A program made the translations under genes and the position numbers. The notes under the pieces were generated by a model, which was given only the letters and a program-made list of their open reading frames with translations, made no database searches and was not told where the DNA came from. Shown here piece after piece: positions 37,897 through 46,878 of a stretch of DNA of 64,000 nt. Each line of letters opens with the position of its first letter. Position 1 is the first letter of the stretch. Source of the stretch: Leucobacter sp. Psy1 (GTDB taxonomy: Bacteria > Actinomycetota > Actinomycetes > Actinomycetales > Microbacteriaceae); the NCBI RefSeq assembly GCF_020096995.1, contig NZ_CP083692.1, positions 1,550,001 through 1,614,000 of the forward strand, given 5' to 3'.

Positions 37897-38391
37897 GTGC
37901 GGCCAGGAACACGCCTCGGGGTCGACGTCGGCAAGGCGCGTGTCGGCGTCGCCCGCAGCGACCCGCACGCCATGCTCGCGACACCGGTCGAGACGGTCGC
38001 GCGCGATGCGAGCGGAAGCGCCGATATCGCGCGGATCCTCGAGATCGCCGATGAAGCAGGAGCCGTCGAGATCGTCGTCGGCCTCCCGCTGAACCTGCGG
38101 GGCGAGTACACGCCGTCCACCGAAGATGCCGAGGCGTTCGGCGACCGCTTGGCCGCGGCGCTTCGCGATCTCGGCGTTCCCGTGAGATTCGTGGACGAAC
38201 GCCTGTCCACCGTCTCGGCGCAGGGGCAACTCCGGCAGGCCGGACGCAAGACGAAGCAGAGCCGTGCCGTGATCGACCAGGCCGCGGCCGTCGTGATCCT
38301 GCAGCACGCCATCGACACCGAACGCTCGCGCGGCAACGCGCCTGGGCGCCTGGCCGAAGCCGGCGCGCCCGAGATTGGAGACGAACGATGA
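37897..38391 (+). CDS. ruvX: Holliday junction resolvase-like protein RuvX (YqgF)
   Basis: A 164-residue RNase H-fold protein starting at GTG. Motifs: LGVDVGKARVGVARSD (first catalytic Asp), VEIVVGLPLNLRGE, VRFVDERLSTVSAQ and DQAAAVVILQ (C-terminal Asp). YqgF/RuvX is implicated in 16S rRNA 5' processing and possibly junction resolution. With no ruvC beside ruvAB in this window, its presence is worth noting, but it is near-universal. It overlaps mltG by 4 nt. Confidence 0.94.
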   Translation: MRPGTRLGVDVGKARVGVARSDPHAMLATPVETVARDASGSADIARILEIADEAGAVEIVVGLPLNLRGEYTPSTEDAEAFGDRLAAALRDLGVPVRFVDERLSTVSAQGQLRQAGRKTKQSRAVIDQAAAVVILQHAIDTERSRGNAPGRLAEAGAPEIGDER

Positions 38392-39482
38392 ATCGACGTG
38401 CCCAACGAGACCCTCGTCAGACCCGCAAACGGCTCCTCATTTCGCTCGGCGTCGCCGTGGTACTGCTCGGCGGGCTCGCCGCGGCTGGCGGGTACCTCTG
38501 GTCGCACTACGGGTCGCAGATCTCGCTCGCGCTCGGATGGACCAGCAACGACTACGAGGGGGAGGGCAGCGGCGAGGTCATCGTCGTGATCCAGGAGGGC
38601 GAGATCGGCCAGGACATCGCGGCGACGCTCGAAGAGCACGATGTCGTGAAGACCTCCGACGCCTTCTATTCGCTGCTCCTCGAGCGTCCGAACGTCGAGT
38701 TCCAGCCGGGCGCCTACCAGGTGCGTGAGCAGATGAGCTCGGCCTCCGCGCTCGAAGCGCTGCAGAACCCCGATAACCGTGTCCCGCTCACCGTCACGAT
38801 CCCCGAGGGCTTCACGGTCGAGCAGACGCTCGAGCGCATTTCCGAATCCATCGACATGCCGCTCGAGGACCTGCAGGCCGCGGCCGAGAATCCGGCGGAG
38901 TTCGGTGTGCCGAGTGGCGTCGACACGCTCGAGGGCTGGTTGTTCCCCGCGACCTATGAGTTCGAGATCGACACGACGCCGACCGAGGCGATCCAGCGGC
39001 TCGTGGATGAGCAGCGCGCAGTGCTCGACAGTCTCGACGTCGCCGAGGACGATCGTGAGCGCGTCCTGACGATCGCCGCCATGGTGCAGAAGGAGAGCGG
39101 CATCGCCGACGACTTCGGCAAGGTCTCCCGCGTGATCCAGAACCGTCTCGATGACGGCATGCGCCTCCAGATGGACTCCACCGCGCAGTACGGCATGGGA
39201 GAGCACAGCGACGGCAGCGTCTGGTCCACCGACGAGGCTCTGAAGGACGACAACCCCTGGAACACCTACGTTCACACCGGTCTGCCGAAGGGGCCGATCT
39301 CGAACCCCGGTCGCGCGGCGATCGAGGCGGCGCTCCAGCCGACCCAGGGGGACTGGCTCTACTTCGTCGTGTCGCCGGGCGGCACGGGAGCGTCGACGTT
39401 CTCGGTCACGGCTTCCGAGCACGAGCAGGCCGTCTCCGAGTACCGGGAGTGGTGTGAGACCACGCCGGACAGCGGGTGCTGA
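38388..39482 (+). CDS. mltG: Endolytic transglycosylase MltG
   Basis: This 364-residue membrane enzyme has a basic start (RRAQRDPRQTRKRL) and one membrane helix (~residues 16-37). A LysM-like subdomain follows (VIVVIQEGEIGQDIAATL). The YceG catalytic domain has TIPEGFTVEQTLERIS, LEGWLFPATYEF, the catalytic Glu in AAMVQKESG, and GPISNPGRAAIEAAL. It cuts nascent glycan strands to end peptidoglycan elongation. Overlaps join it to ruvX and aroE. Confidence 0.95.
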   Translation: MNRRAQRDPRQTRKRLLISLGVAVVLLGGLAAAGGYLWSHYGSQISLALGWTSNDYEGEGSGEVIVVIQEGEIGQDIAATLEEHDVVKTSDAFYSLLLERPNVEFQPGAYQVREQMSSASALEALQNPDNRVPLTVTIPEGFTVEQTLERISESIDMPLEDLQAAAENPAEFGVPSGVDTLEGWLFPATYEFEIDTTPTEAIQRLVDEQRAVLDSLDVAEDDRERVLTIAAMVQKESGIADDFGKVSRVIQNRLDDGMRLQMDSTAQYGMGEHSDGSVWSTDEALKDDNPWNTYVHTGLPKGPISNPGRAAIEAALQPTQGDWLYFVVSPGGTGASTFSVTASEHEQAVSEYREWCETTPDSGC

Positions 39483-40354
39483 TGGACGGGACACCGCGCG
39501 GCGTGCGGGCTGCGGTGCTCGGCTGGCCGATTGCGCACTCGCGATCCCCGCTGATCCACACGGCTGCGTACCGGGCGCTCGCGCTGCCCTGGGACTATCG
39601 AGCGATCCGGATCGGTGAATCCGGACTCCGTGCGTTTCTCGAGGGACGCGACGCGAGCTGGATCGGATTCTCGCTGACGATGCCATTGAAGGAGGAGGCG
39701 CACCGCGTCGCGGCATCGCTCGACCCCGTCGCGATGGAGAGCGGGGTCGTGAACACGCTGCTCCGGACGGGCGAGGACGCCGGCACCCCTGCCTGGGCGG
39801 GCTTCAACACCGACGTGGCGGGTCTCGCGCACGCCATCGATCGCGCCGGGCTCGATGCGCGGCGTACGATCGTGCTCGGCGCCGGGGCCACAGCGGTCTC
39901 CGGAGTGCTCGCCGCCCGGCGGCTCGGTGCCGAATCGGTGTGCGTGCTCGCGCGTCGGGCGGAGGCGGCCCACGATCTCGCGCGACGGTTCGACTCAGCG
40001 GGGGCGGCTTCCGCGCTCACCGCGCACGGATACGGGCTCGACAGTGTGCAGGCGGCATCAGCCGTGCACGACGCGACGCTCGTCATCTCGACGCTTCCGG
40101 GCCCCGCAGGGGAAGCCCTCGAACTCCCCTCTGGCATGACGAACGTACCGCTGTACGACGTCGCATACGATCCCTGGCCCTCGCCGCTTGCGCAGCGGTG
40201 GGATGCGGCGGGCGGAACAGCCCACGCCGGGCTCGACATGCTCGTCGAACAGGCCGTCGTGCAGGTGCGCATCTTCACGTCGGGGGATCCGGAACTCCCG
40301 CTGCCGGACGAGGAGCGCGTGCGCGCGGAAATGGCGGCCGCCGCGGTGTCATAG
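39482..40354 (+). CDS. aroE: Shikimate dehydrogenase
   Basis: About 290 residues from the ATG at 39482, which shares its A with the mltG stop; a GTG two codons upstream is also possible. AroE reduces 3-dehydroshikimate with NADPH. Motifs: [14 protein letters not shown] (shikimate binding), TMPLKEEA (catalytic K70), [12 protein letters not shown] and the NADP-binding [20 protein letters not shown]. It is the first of four shikimate-pathway genes in order aroE-C-K-B. Confidence 0.93.
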   Translation: MDGTPRGVRAAVLGWPIAHSRSPLIHTAAYRALALPWDYRAIRIGESGLRAFLEGRDASWIGFSLTMPLKEEAHRVAASLDPVAMESGVVNTLLRTGEDAGTPAWAGFNTDVAGLAHAIDRAGLDARRTIVLGAGATAVSGVLAARRLGAESVCVLARRAEAAHDLARRFDSAGAASALTAHGYGLDSVQAASAVHDATLVISTLPGPAGEALELPSGMTNVPLYDVAYDPWPSPLAQRWDAAGGTAHAGLDMLVEQAVVQVRIFTSGDPELPLPDEERVRAEMAAAAVS

Positions 40355-40357
40355 GAT
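40352..40357 (+). promoter_or_regulatory. Putative internal aroC promoter (-10)
   Basis: TAGGAT overlaps the aroE stop codon and ends 8 nt before the aroC ATG, consistent with an internal, nearly leaderless aroC-aroK-aroB transcript. Confidence 0.5.
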
Positions 40358-40364
40358 GGTCCCT

Positions 40365-41561
40365 ATGCTGCGTTGGCTCACTGCCGGGGAATCCCACGGC
40401 CCGGAACTCATTGCTGTGCTCGAGGGGCTGCCCGCGGGCGTCCCCGTTTCACTGGAGGGGATCCGGGAGGATCTCGCCCGACGCAAGCTCGGCTATGGAC
40501 GCGGTTCACGCATGAAGTTCGAGCAGGACGAGCTGCACCTCTCCGGTGGCGTGGTGCAGGGCGTCAGCATCGGCGGGCCCGTCGCGATCCGCATCGGCAA
40601 CACCGAGTGGCCGAAGTGGGTCGAGGTGATGAGTGCTGAGCCGACCGACCTCTCCGAGCGGTCTCGGGGCCGCGGCGCGCCGCTGACGCGTCCGCGTCCG
40701 GGTCACGCCGATCTGGCCGGGATGCAGAAGTACGGCTTCGAGGAGTCGCGTCCGGTGCTCGAGCGCGCGAGCGCGCGCGAGACGGCGGCCAGGGTCGCGC
40801 TGGGCGCGGTCGCGCGAGCATTCCTCGCCGAGCTCGGCATCCGCCTCGTCAGCCACACGGTCTCGATCGGCGGCGTCGCCGTGCCCGAGGGGACCGAGCT
40901 GCCGCGGCCGGAGGATGTCGCGACGCTCGACGCGGATCCGCTGCGCTGCGCCGACGCCGCGACGAGCGAGCGCATGGTCGCTGAGGTCGACGACACGAAG
41001 AAGTCAGGCGACACCATCGGCGGCGTCGTCGAGGTGCTCGCATACGGTCTGCCCCCGGGGCTTGGCTCCTACGTTCACTGGGACCGACGGCTCGATTCCC
41101 GCCTCGCCGGTGCCCTCATGGGCATTCAGGCGATCAAGGGCGTCGAGGTCGGCGACGGTTTCGAGACGACCCGACGACGCGGTTCCGAGGCGCACGACGC
41201 TCTGCACGTCGGCGAGTCGGGCATCACCAGGGACACGGGACGCGCCGGCGGCATCGAGGGCGGCATGACGACGGGCCAGATCCTGCGCGTGCGCGCCGGC
41301 ATGAAGCCGATCGCGACGGTGCCACGTGCGCTCCCGACCGTCGATGTCGCGACGGGAGAGGATGCGAAGGCGCACCATCAGCGCAGCGATGTGTCCGCAG
41401 TGCCTGCCGCAGGCGTTGTCGCAGAGGCGATGGTCGCGCTCGTGCTCGCGGACGCCGTGACCGAGAAGTTCGGTGGCGACAGCCTCGCGGAGACGCGTCG
41501 CAACCTCGAGTCCTATCTCGCGAACATCCCGGAACGGCTGCGGGCGCCGATCGAGTCGTGA
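40365..41561 (+). CDS. aroC: Chorismate synthase
   Basis: This 398-residue FMN-dependent enzyme converts EPSP to chorismate. Signatures: [46 protein letters not shown], the [17 protein letters not shown] segment and [10 protein letters not shown] near the C-terminal third. The ATG at 40365 matches the start of homologues; an ATG 9 nt upstream would add MVP. The stop overlaps the aroK GTG (GTGA). Confidence 0.97.
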   Translation: MLRWLTAGESHGPELIAVLEGLPAGVPVSLEGIREDLARRKLGYGRGSRMKFEQDELHLSGGVVQGVSIGGPVAIRIGNTEWPKWVEVMSAEPTDLSERSRGRGAPLTRPRPGHADLAGMQKYGFEESRPVLERASARETAARVALGAVARAFLAELGIRLVSHTVSIGGVAVPEGTELPRPEDVATLDADPLRCADAATSERMVAEVDDTKKSGDTIGGVVEVLAYGLPPGLGSYVHWDRRLDSRLAGALMGIQAIKGVEVGDGFETTRRRGSEAHDALHVGESGITRDTGRAGGIEGGMTTGQILRVRAGMKPIATVPRALPTVDVATGEDAKAHHQRSDVSAVPAAGVVAEAMVALVLADAVTEKFGGDSLAETRRNLESYLANIPERLRAPIES

Positions 41562-42298
41562 ACGAGCCACGCCGCGCCGGCCGCCCGGTCGGCCCACCCG
41601 AGACGAGACCCGTACCGACGCCGCCGTCGTTCGCGCCGACGGCGAGACGGGAGCGCTCCCGTACGGCGAGCGGCGGTCGCCCTGCGCGCCGTCGACGGGG
41701 TGGCCAGCGCCTGCCCGAGCGCGCCATCGTCTTCGTTGGCCCCATGGCCGCGGGCAAGACGAGCCTCGGCAAACGCGTCGCGCGCGAGCTCGGCATTCCG
41801 TTCGTCGATACCGACGCGCAGTTCGTCCGCAAGTACGGACCGATCGCCGAGTTCTTCGTGACGCACGGGGAGGACGAGTTCCGCAAGCGGGAGGCCGAGG
41901 TCATCGCACACGAACTCGCGGAGGCGGGTGCTCGCATCGTCGCGCTCGGCGGGGGAGCAGTAATCCACGAGGGCACCAGAGCTCTGCTGGCACAGCACCC
42001 GGTCGTGCTCCTCATGACCACGCAGGAGGCGGTGCTGCGCACCGCGAACCTCTCCAAGCGCCCGCTGCTGCGCGATGACCCGACCTCCTGGGGGCGGATC
42101 CTCAAGGAACGCCGTCCGCTGTACGACGCCGTCGCCGATGTGACCTTCCGCACCGATCGTGCGACGAAGGACCAGCTCACCGAGCGCGCCTCCCGGTGGG
42201 TCGCGGCGCAGGGCCGCAAGGCCTGGCGCGAGCGCAACCGCACGCAGGAGAAGACCCCCAGCCCCGAACCCCTGAAGGAGTCACGATCCGATGACTGA
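41558..42298 (+). CDS. aroK: Shikimate kinase with basic N-terminal extension
   Basis: 246 residues, versus ~170 for typical AroK. Residues ~1-55 form a Pro/Arg-rich, probably disordered extension ([27 protein letters not shown]). The kinase then has the P-loop GPMAAGKT (61-68), [11 protein letters not shown] (shikimate-binding Asp), [11 protein letters not shown] (Arg), [10 protein letters not shown] and the lid KRPLLRDD. A charged C-terminal tail is also longer than usual. It overlaps aroC by 4 nt and aroB by 8 nt. No internal start with a good Shine-Dalgarno just before the kinase domain was evident. Confidence 0.92.
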   Translation: MNEPRRAGRPVGPPETRPVPTPPSFAPTARRERSRTASGGRPARRRRGGQRLPERAIVFVGPMAAGKTSLGKRVARELGIPFVDTDAQFVRKYGPIAEFFVTHGEDEFRKREAEVIAHELAEAGARIVALGGGAVIHEGTRALLAQHPVVLLMTTQEAVLRTANLSKRPLLRDDPTSWGRILKERRPLYDAVADVTFRTDRATKDQLTERASRWVAAQGRKAWRERNRTQEKTPSPEPLKESRSDD

Positions 42299-43373
42299 CG
42301 CCCCCACCCGCATCTCGGTGACGGGATCCGAATCGTACGAGATCGCCGTCGGACGGGGGATCGTGAGCACCATCGCCGACGCGTTCGACGAGCGCGTCGC
42401 CAAGGTGCTCATCATCCACACGCCGACCGTCGGCCGCGTCGCGGAAGATCTCAGGGAGTCACTCCAGAACCAGTACGAGCAGGTGCTGCTCGCTGAGGTG
42501 CCGGACGCCGAGTCCGCGAAGCGGGTCGAGGTCGCGGCGTTCTGCTGGGGGATCCTCGGCCAGGCAGATTTCACGCGGAGCGACGCCATCATCGGTCTGG
42601 GCGGCGGGGCAGTCACCGATCTCGCCGGCTTCGTGGCGGCCACCTGGTTGCGCGGTGTGCAAGTGGTGCACGTGCCCACGACGGTGCTCGGCATGGTCGA
42701 TGCCGCGGTCGGAGGCAAGACAGGTATCAACACCGCCGAGGGGAAGAACCTCGTCGGTGCCTTCTACGCCCCTCGTGCCGTGATCTGCGACCTCGATCTG
42801 CTGGAGACGCTGCCGAAGAATGAGATCCTCGCAGGCTTCGCCGAGGTCGCGAAGGCCGGGTTCATCGCCGATCCGAAGATCCTTGACCTCATCGAGGCCG
42901 ATGTCGACCGGGCGACCGACCCCTCGACCCCCGAGTTCCGTGAAGCCCTCGAGCGCGCGATCGCGGTGAAGGCAGCGGTCGTCTCCGAGGACTTCCGCGA
43001 GGGCGGCACCCGCGAGATCCTGAACTACGGGCACACCCTCGGGCACGCGATCGAGCACGCCGAGCGCTACCAGTGGCGACACGGTGTCGCCGTCGCCATC
43101 GGCATGATGTTCGCGGCGGAGCTCGGTCGCATGGCGGGGTCGCTCTCGGACGAGGCCGTCGAGCGGCACCGTCGCGTACTGACGCTCCTCGGGCTGCCCC
43201 AGGCGTACCCGGCCGGGCGCTGGCCAGGACTCCTCGCGACGATGCAACGGGACAAGAAGGCTCGCGCCGGAATGCTCCGCTTCATCGTGCTCGACGACAT
43301 CGCGAAGCCGCGCGTGCTCGCCGGAGTCGACCAATCGGTGCTGCAGTTCGCCTACCAGGAGATCGCGAGCTAG
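42291..43373 (+). CDS. aroB: 3-dehydroquinate synthase
   Basis: A 360-residue NAD- and Zn-dependent enzyme that converts DAHP to 3-dehydroquinate. Motifs: IIGLGGGAVTDLAGFVAATW, VPTTVLGMVDAAVGGKTGIN and LNYGHTLGHAIEHAERYQWRHG (zinc-binding His). The ATG lies 8 nt inside the aroK 3' end, so the genes are translationally coupled. In many actinobacteria aroQ and pepQ follow; here a convergent AAA ATPase gene begins 33 bp later. Confidence 0.97.
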   Translation: MTDAPTRISVTGSESYEIAVGRGIVSTIADAFDERVAKVLIIHTPTVGRVAEDLRESLQNQYEQVLLAEVPDAESAKRVEVAAFCWGILGQADFTRSDAIIGLGGGAVTDLAGFVAATWLRGVQVVHVPTTVLGMVDAAVGGKTGINTAEGKNLVGAFYAPRAVICDLDLLETLPKNEILAGFAEVAKAGFIADPKILDLIEADVDRATDPSTPEFREALERAIAVKAAVVSEDFREGGTREILNYGHTLGHAIEHAERYQWRHGVAVAIGMMFAAELGRMAGSLSDEAVERHRRVLTLLGLPQAYPAGRWPGLLATMQRDKKARAGMLRFIVLDDIAKPRVLAGVDQSVLQFAYQEIAS

Positions 43374-43406
43374 CGTTCGATCGCTGATCGCTGCCCTGTC
43401 GCGGGT

Positions 43407-44885
43407 TCAGACCGCGAAGCCCTGCCCCTGCAGCACGAGGGCGAGCACCCTGCGGTCCTCACGATGCATGATCCCCTCGACGAAGCGGCCGAGCGCCTGA
43501 TCGAGCGTGACGGCGCCTCCGCTGCCGGCGACCTTCTGCAGGATGGCCACGAGGGTGCGCGGGGCGAGCACTGACTCCTCGAGTCCTGGGCGCCCGTCGA
43601 TTTCGCGCTCAGTGGTGACGTAGCCGTCGAAGCCCTCTCCGTGCGTTCCGGCGAAGACCTGCTGACTGATGAAGGCCGCGCGGCTCACCCGCTCGATGTC
43701 GGCTGCGGTCAGGCCGCGGGGAAGTTCACCGTGCCGGTCAACCACGGCCGCGGTGGCGAGCAGCGCATTCTCCGCGGGGAAGTCGGTGTAGTCGTTTCCC
43801 GTGTCGGGGTAGTGCACGCGGTAGGCGTTCGCGCCGAAGCGGTTGATGAGCTCCGCGCTCAGCCGATCGAGACCGCGGTACCGGTGCGGAGTCTGCTCGT
43901 TAGCGGTCGCGAGAATCGCGAACCCCGGCGCGATGGTGATCACCCGCCCCGCGTTCTCCTGGACGGCGTACCGGTCGCCGGGTCGCAACTGGAGAATGCG
44001 GTTGAGTCGCTTCAGGAACTCCGCCGGCATCGCGTTGATCTCGTCGAGGATCAGGGCGCGACCCTGCGTCATCGCGCGCAGGAGCGGGCCGGCGACGAAC
44101 GTGCTGACCGTCGCCCCGCCGTCGGATCGGAGCTCGTGCGCGCCGATGACCTGTGCACCGGTGATATCGCCGTACCCGGAGACGAACTCGCTGTCCGTGC
44201 CCGTCGCTCGCGCCGCGAGGTGCTCGGCGAGCGCCGTCTTCGCTCCTCCCGTCTCGCCGAGCAGGAGCACGGGGTCTCCTCGGCGGGTCGCCGGCAGCGC
44301 CTCCGAGATGATCCGGCGCATCTGCTCCGTGAGGAGGACGCCTCCACGCAGTTGGTGCGCCGCCTCCCTGAGCCGCATTATCGACAGGGCGTCGAGGACT
44401 TCGTCTCTGACCTGTGTGGAGACGATGCCGGGCTCCCAGCCGTCCTTCTCGGTGGGCTGATCGGCGGCGGCGCGGAGATCGGTCACGCGGTCATGCTCGG
44501 CAGCGGTCAGCGCCCTGCCGGAGGCCGCGGCCCGCGCCATCAGCTGATCCGCATTCGCGCGACGAAGCGAGCGTGCGCGCTCGGCCCGCCTCGCGTCAAC
44601 AGCGATGCGGAGCGCGGCCGCCCGGGCATCCAGCGCGGACGAGATGATCGGCCCGTGCACCGGATCGGCGAGCAGGGTCGATAGGCGAGACTCGAGGTCG
44701 GCCTGTGCTTCGCTGAGCAGTGCGAGAGTGTCGGCATCAGGATGAAGGGCGCCGACTCGCTCGGCCTCGACACCCTCGAACCCGAGGCGCTCGACTTCGG
44801 CATCGCGGGCGCGGCGCGTCAGACGGAGTTCGTGCCTGAGGCGAGCGGCTTCGTGGACCACGGGATCGGCGGCGACTGGCAGCAT
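43407..44885 (-). CDS. AAA_5/MoxR-like ATPase with helical N-terminal extension
   Basis: This 492-residue protein has ~180 N-terminal residues predicted mostly helical/coiled-coil (ARLRHELRLTRRARDAEVERL, AEAQADLESRLSTLL). An AAA+ module of the dynein/midasin/MoxR kind follows: P-loop GETGGAKT (210-217), Walker B ALILDEINAM (D281, E282), sensor 1 ILATANEQ (N329) and ELINRFGAN with the likely Arg finger. The sixth P-loop position is Ala, not Gly. Such ATPases work as chaperones with VWA partners (NorQ/NorD, CobS/CobT, RavA/ViaA). The divergently adjacent gene encodes a VWA protein. The client is unknown. Confidence 0.85.
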   Translation of the reverse strand: MLPVAADPVVHEAARLRHELRLTRRARDAEVERLGFEGVEAERVGALHPDADTLALLSEAQADLESRLSTLLADPVHGPIISSALDARAAALRIAVDARRAERARSLRRANADQLMARAAASGRALTAAEHDRVTDLRAAADQPTEKDGWEPGIVSTQVRDEVLDALSIMRLREAAHQLRGGVLLTEQMRRIISEALPATRRGDPVLLLGETGGAKTALAEHLAARATGTDSEFVSGYGDITGAQVIGAHELRSDGGATVSTFVAGPLLRAMTQGRALILDEINAMPAEFLKRLNRILQLRPGDRYAVQENAGRVITIAPGFAILATANEQTPHRYRGLDRLSAELINRFGANAYRVHYPDTGNDYTDFPAENALLATAAVVDRHGELPRGLTAADIERVSRAAFISQQVFAGTHGEGFDGYVTTEREIDGRPGLEESVLAPRTLVAILQKVAGSGGAVTLDQALGRFVEGIMHREDRRVLALVLQGQGFAV

Positions 44886-44946
44886 GACGTCACGCTATCA
44901 GCCGGCAGGGCCGGTCCCGGGCCACGGGGCACTTCGCCGGTAGGGT
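44885..44946. promoter_or_regulatory. Divergent leaderless promoter pair of the AAA and VWA genes
   Basis: On the minus strand TAGCGT (44892-44897) ends 7 nt before the AAA gene ATG. On the plus strand TAGGGT (44941-44946) ends 7 nt before the VWA ATG. Both geometries predict leaderless mRNAs. A perfect tgacgtca palindrome at 44885-44892 covers the predicted AAA transcription start and could be an operator. Confidence 0.6.
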
Positions 44947-44952
44947 GGGCGC

Positions 44953-46812
44953 ATGTGTGAGTCATCCGCTGGACGAGGTGCGTCGCTCCGCTCGCGCTTC
45001 TCGGCGGCCGGCCGGCTGCTCGGAGCGCGGATACTCATCGACGACGGCGAAGATTGGCGCGTCGAAGACGACACGATCCAGGTGGGTCTCGGCTTCTTCT
45101 CGGCGCGCGGGCACTCCGATGACGAAGCGGAGGCACTGGCTCTGCTCGAGTTGTGGGGAGCGGTGCGTGATGCCAGGATCGACCCGATACGGGTGCGGCG
45201 ACGCCGATCGCTCGCGACGCTGCATCCGGAACTCGAACCCCTCCTCGCCGCACTCGACCGCATGCAGGCGACGAGCGGGGTCCTCACGGCGCTTCCCGCC
45301 GTGCGCGCGAGTCTCGCGGCCGCGGTGCGGCGGACGGTTCCGGACGACATCCGTGCCTGGCCGCGGCACCTGCAGTGGGTCTCCTTCCTGCTGACGCTGC
45401 AGCTCGCCCCAGAACGGAGACCGCGGATCGGTGCCGAGGTGCAAGCGGCGGTGGAAGCCGCGTTCGGTTCCGCCGATGTCGCGCAGGCGGGAGAGCTCCT
45501 GCGGATGGCTGTCGCTCCGGCGACAGGACGGACGTCACTGCAGCGGCTCGAGCGCGGCCTTGCGCTGACGCTCGGCCCGTATCGGCGGTTGCTCGAGCTC
45601 GACCGGGAGGACGTCGGTCTGGCTGCCGCCGGCGGTCAGGCGGATCCGGCCGATGACGACGCGGCAGAGGCGCTTCCCCCGGATGCCGGCGCCGGCACCG
45701 GTGAAGCGGATGCGGCGGAGGAGGAACTCGAAGCCGCCGCAGATGACGAGGCTTCGGTGGCCGGGGCCAGGGATCTGTTCGCGGCTGCGCAGTCCGGCTT
45801 CCTGGACCGTGTGCTCGCCACACCGCTGCCCGCGCAGGGCCCGCTCGTCTCGGCAGTGCTGGAGGAGGCTGCGCGCGTCGAACGGGAAACGGGAGAGGCC
45901 GAGCGCGTCGCCGGCGGCGCCGGGCGCGACGCCGTCGCGTTGGCCGAGTACCGGCACCGCTCGGACGATCGGTCCGCAGCGATCGACCGCATGCGCGCGG
46001 TTTGGCAGGAGGTGATCGCCGATCGCACCGCGCCGAGACGGGCGTCCACGCGCACGCCTCACGCGGAGGGGGAGGAACTCCACGCAGACGCGCTCGCGAG
46101 CGCGCTCGCGGAAATCCACGCCGGGGCGCCGCGTCCTGAGGTGTTCAGACGCCGTATTCGACAGCCCCGTCGCGCTGAGCAGCCCGGCAGCACCGACTAC
46201 GTGCTGGCGATCGACCGGTCGGGCTCGATGTGGGGCCGGCCATCGGAGGCCGCCGCTGATGCTGCGCTCATCATGCTCGAAGGACTCGCGGGCGCCCAGC
46301 GAGACATCGCGCACGCCGAGCGCGTATCCGGCGGAACGCTCGAACTCGGCATCCGGACCGCCCTGATCGCGTTCGACGCGACCCCGGTACTCGTGAAACC
46401 GCTCGCCGGCGCGCTGACCGACGAGTCTCGTCTCGCGCTGCACAGCGAGATCCGGAGCCCAGCTGGCGGAACGAACGACGCCGCTGCGCTCGCGCTGGCT
46501 GGCCGCGAGCTCGGCGTCACGGGAGACGACGACCGCGGCGGATCCCGGCCGGGCGCTGGGGCAGACGGACTCGCGCGGCGACGCATCGTGATCCTCGTCA
46601 GCGACGGCGACTCCAACGATCCAGGTGCTGCGGACGAGCGGTTGCGCGTCCTCCGCGCGGCAGGGGTCGAGGTGTTCGGCATCGGCATCGGATCCGAGGA
46701 GCTGGTGCGGCGGTACGCACCGACGAGTATCGGCATCGGCGATCCCGAACAAATTCCCGCGGCCGTGCAGGAGCTCGTCGACCGAAGCGTGAGGCCGCTG
46801 CGGTCGACCTGA
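44953..46812 (+). CDS. VWA domain protein, partner of the AAA ATPase
   Basis: This 619-residue protein has a helical N-terminal region (~1-220), an acidic low-complexity linker (~221-270, rich in Asp/Glu/Ala), a second helical part, and a C-terminal von Willebrand factor A domain. The MIDAS is DRSGSM (D421, S423, S425), with a later GGTND (Thr) and LVSDGDSND (Asp). The design (helical region, acidic linker, C-terminal VWA) recalls CobT and NorD, which pair with AAA ATPases CobS and NorQ to insert metals or remodel enzymes. No cobalamin or denitrification gene is nearby, so the target is unknown. The start is chosen from the leaderless promoter. Confidence 0.85.
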   Translation: MCESSAGRGASLRSRFSAAGRLLGARILIDDGEDWRVEDDTIQVGLGFFSARGHSDDEAEALALLELWGAVRDARIDPIRVRRRRSLATLHPELEPLLAALDRMQATSGVLTALPAVRASLAAAVRRTVPDDIRAWPRHLQWVSFLLTLQLAPERRPRIGAEVQAAVEAAFGSADVAQAGELLRMAVAPATGRTSLQRLERGLALTLGPYRRLLELDREDVGLAAAGGQADPADDDAAEALPPDAGAGTGEADAAEEELEAAADDEASVAGARDLFAAAQSGFLDRVLATPLPAQGPLVSAVLEEAARVERETGEAERVAGGAGRDAVALAEYRHRSDDRSAAIDRMRAVWQEVIADRTAPRRASTRTPHAEGEELHADALASALAEIHAGAPRPEVFRRRIRQPRRAEQPGSTDYVLAIDRSGSMWGRPSEAAADAALIMLEGLAGAQRDIAHAERVSGGTLELGIRTALIAFDATPVLVKPLAGALTDESRLALHSEIRSPAGGTNDAAALALAGRELGVTGDDDRGGSRPGAGADGLARRRIVILVSDGDSNDPGAADERLRVLRAAGVEVFGIGIGSEELVRRYAPTSIGIGDPEQIPAAVQELVDRSVRPLRST

Positions 46813-46878
46813 GCCGATCTTGACGCGCGGCATCCGGGTCTCACCGCCGAGGTGGTGTGAGATGAGGAGGGGCGTGAG

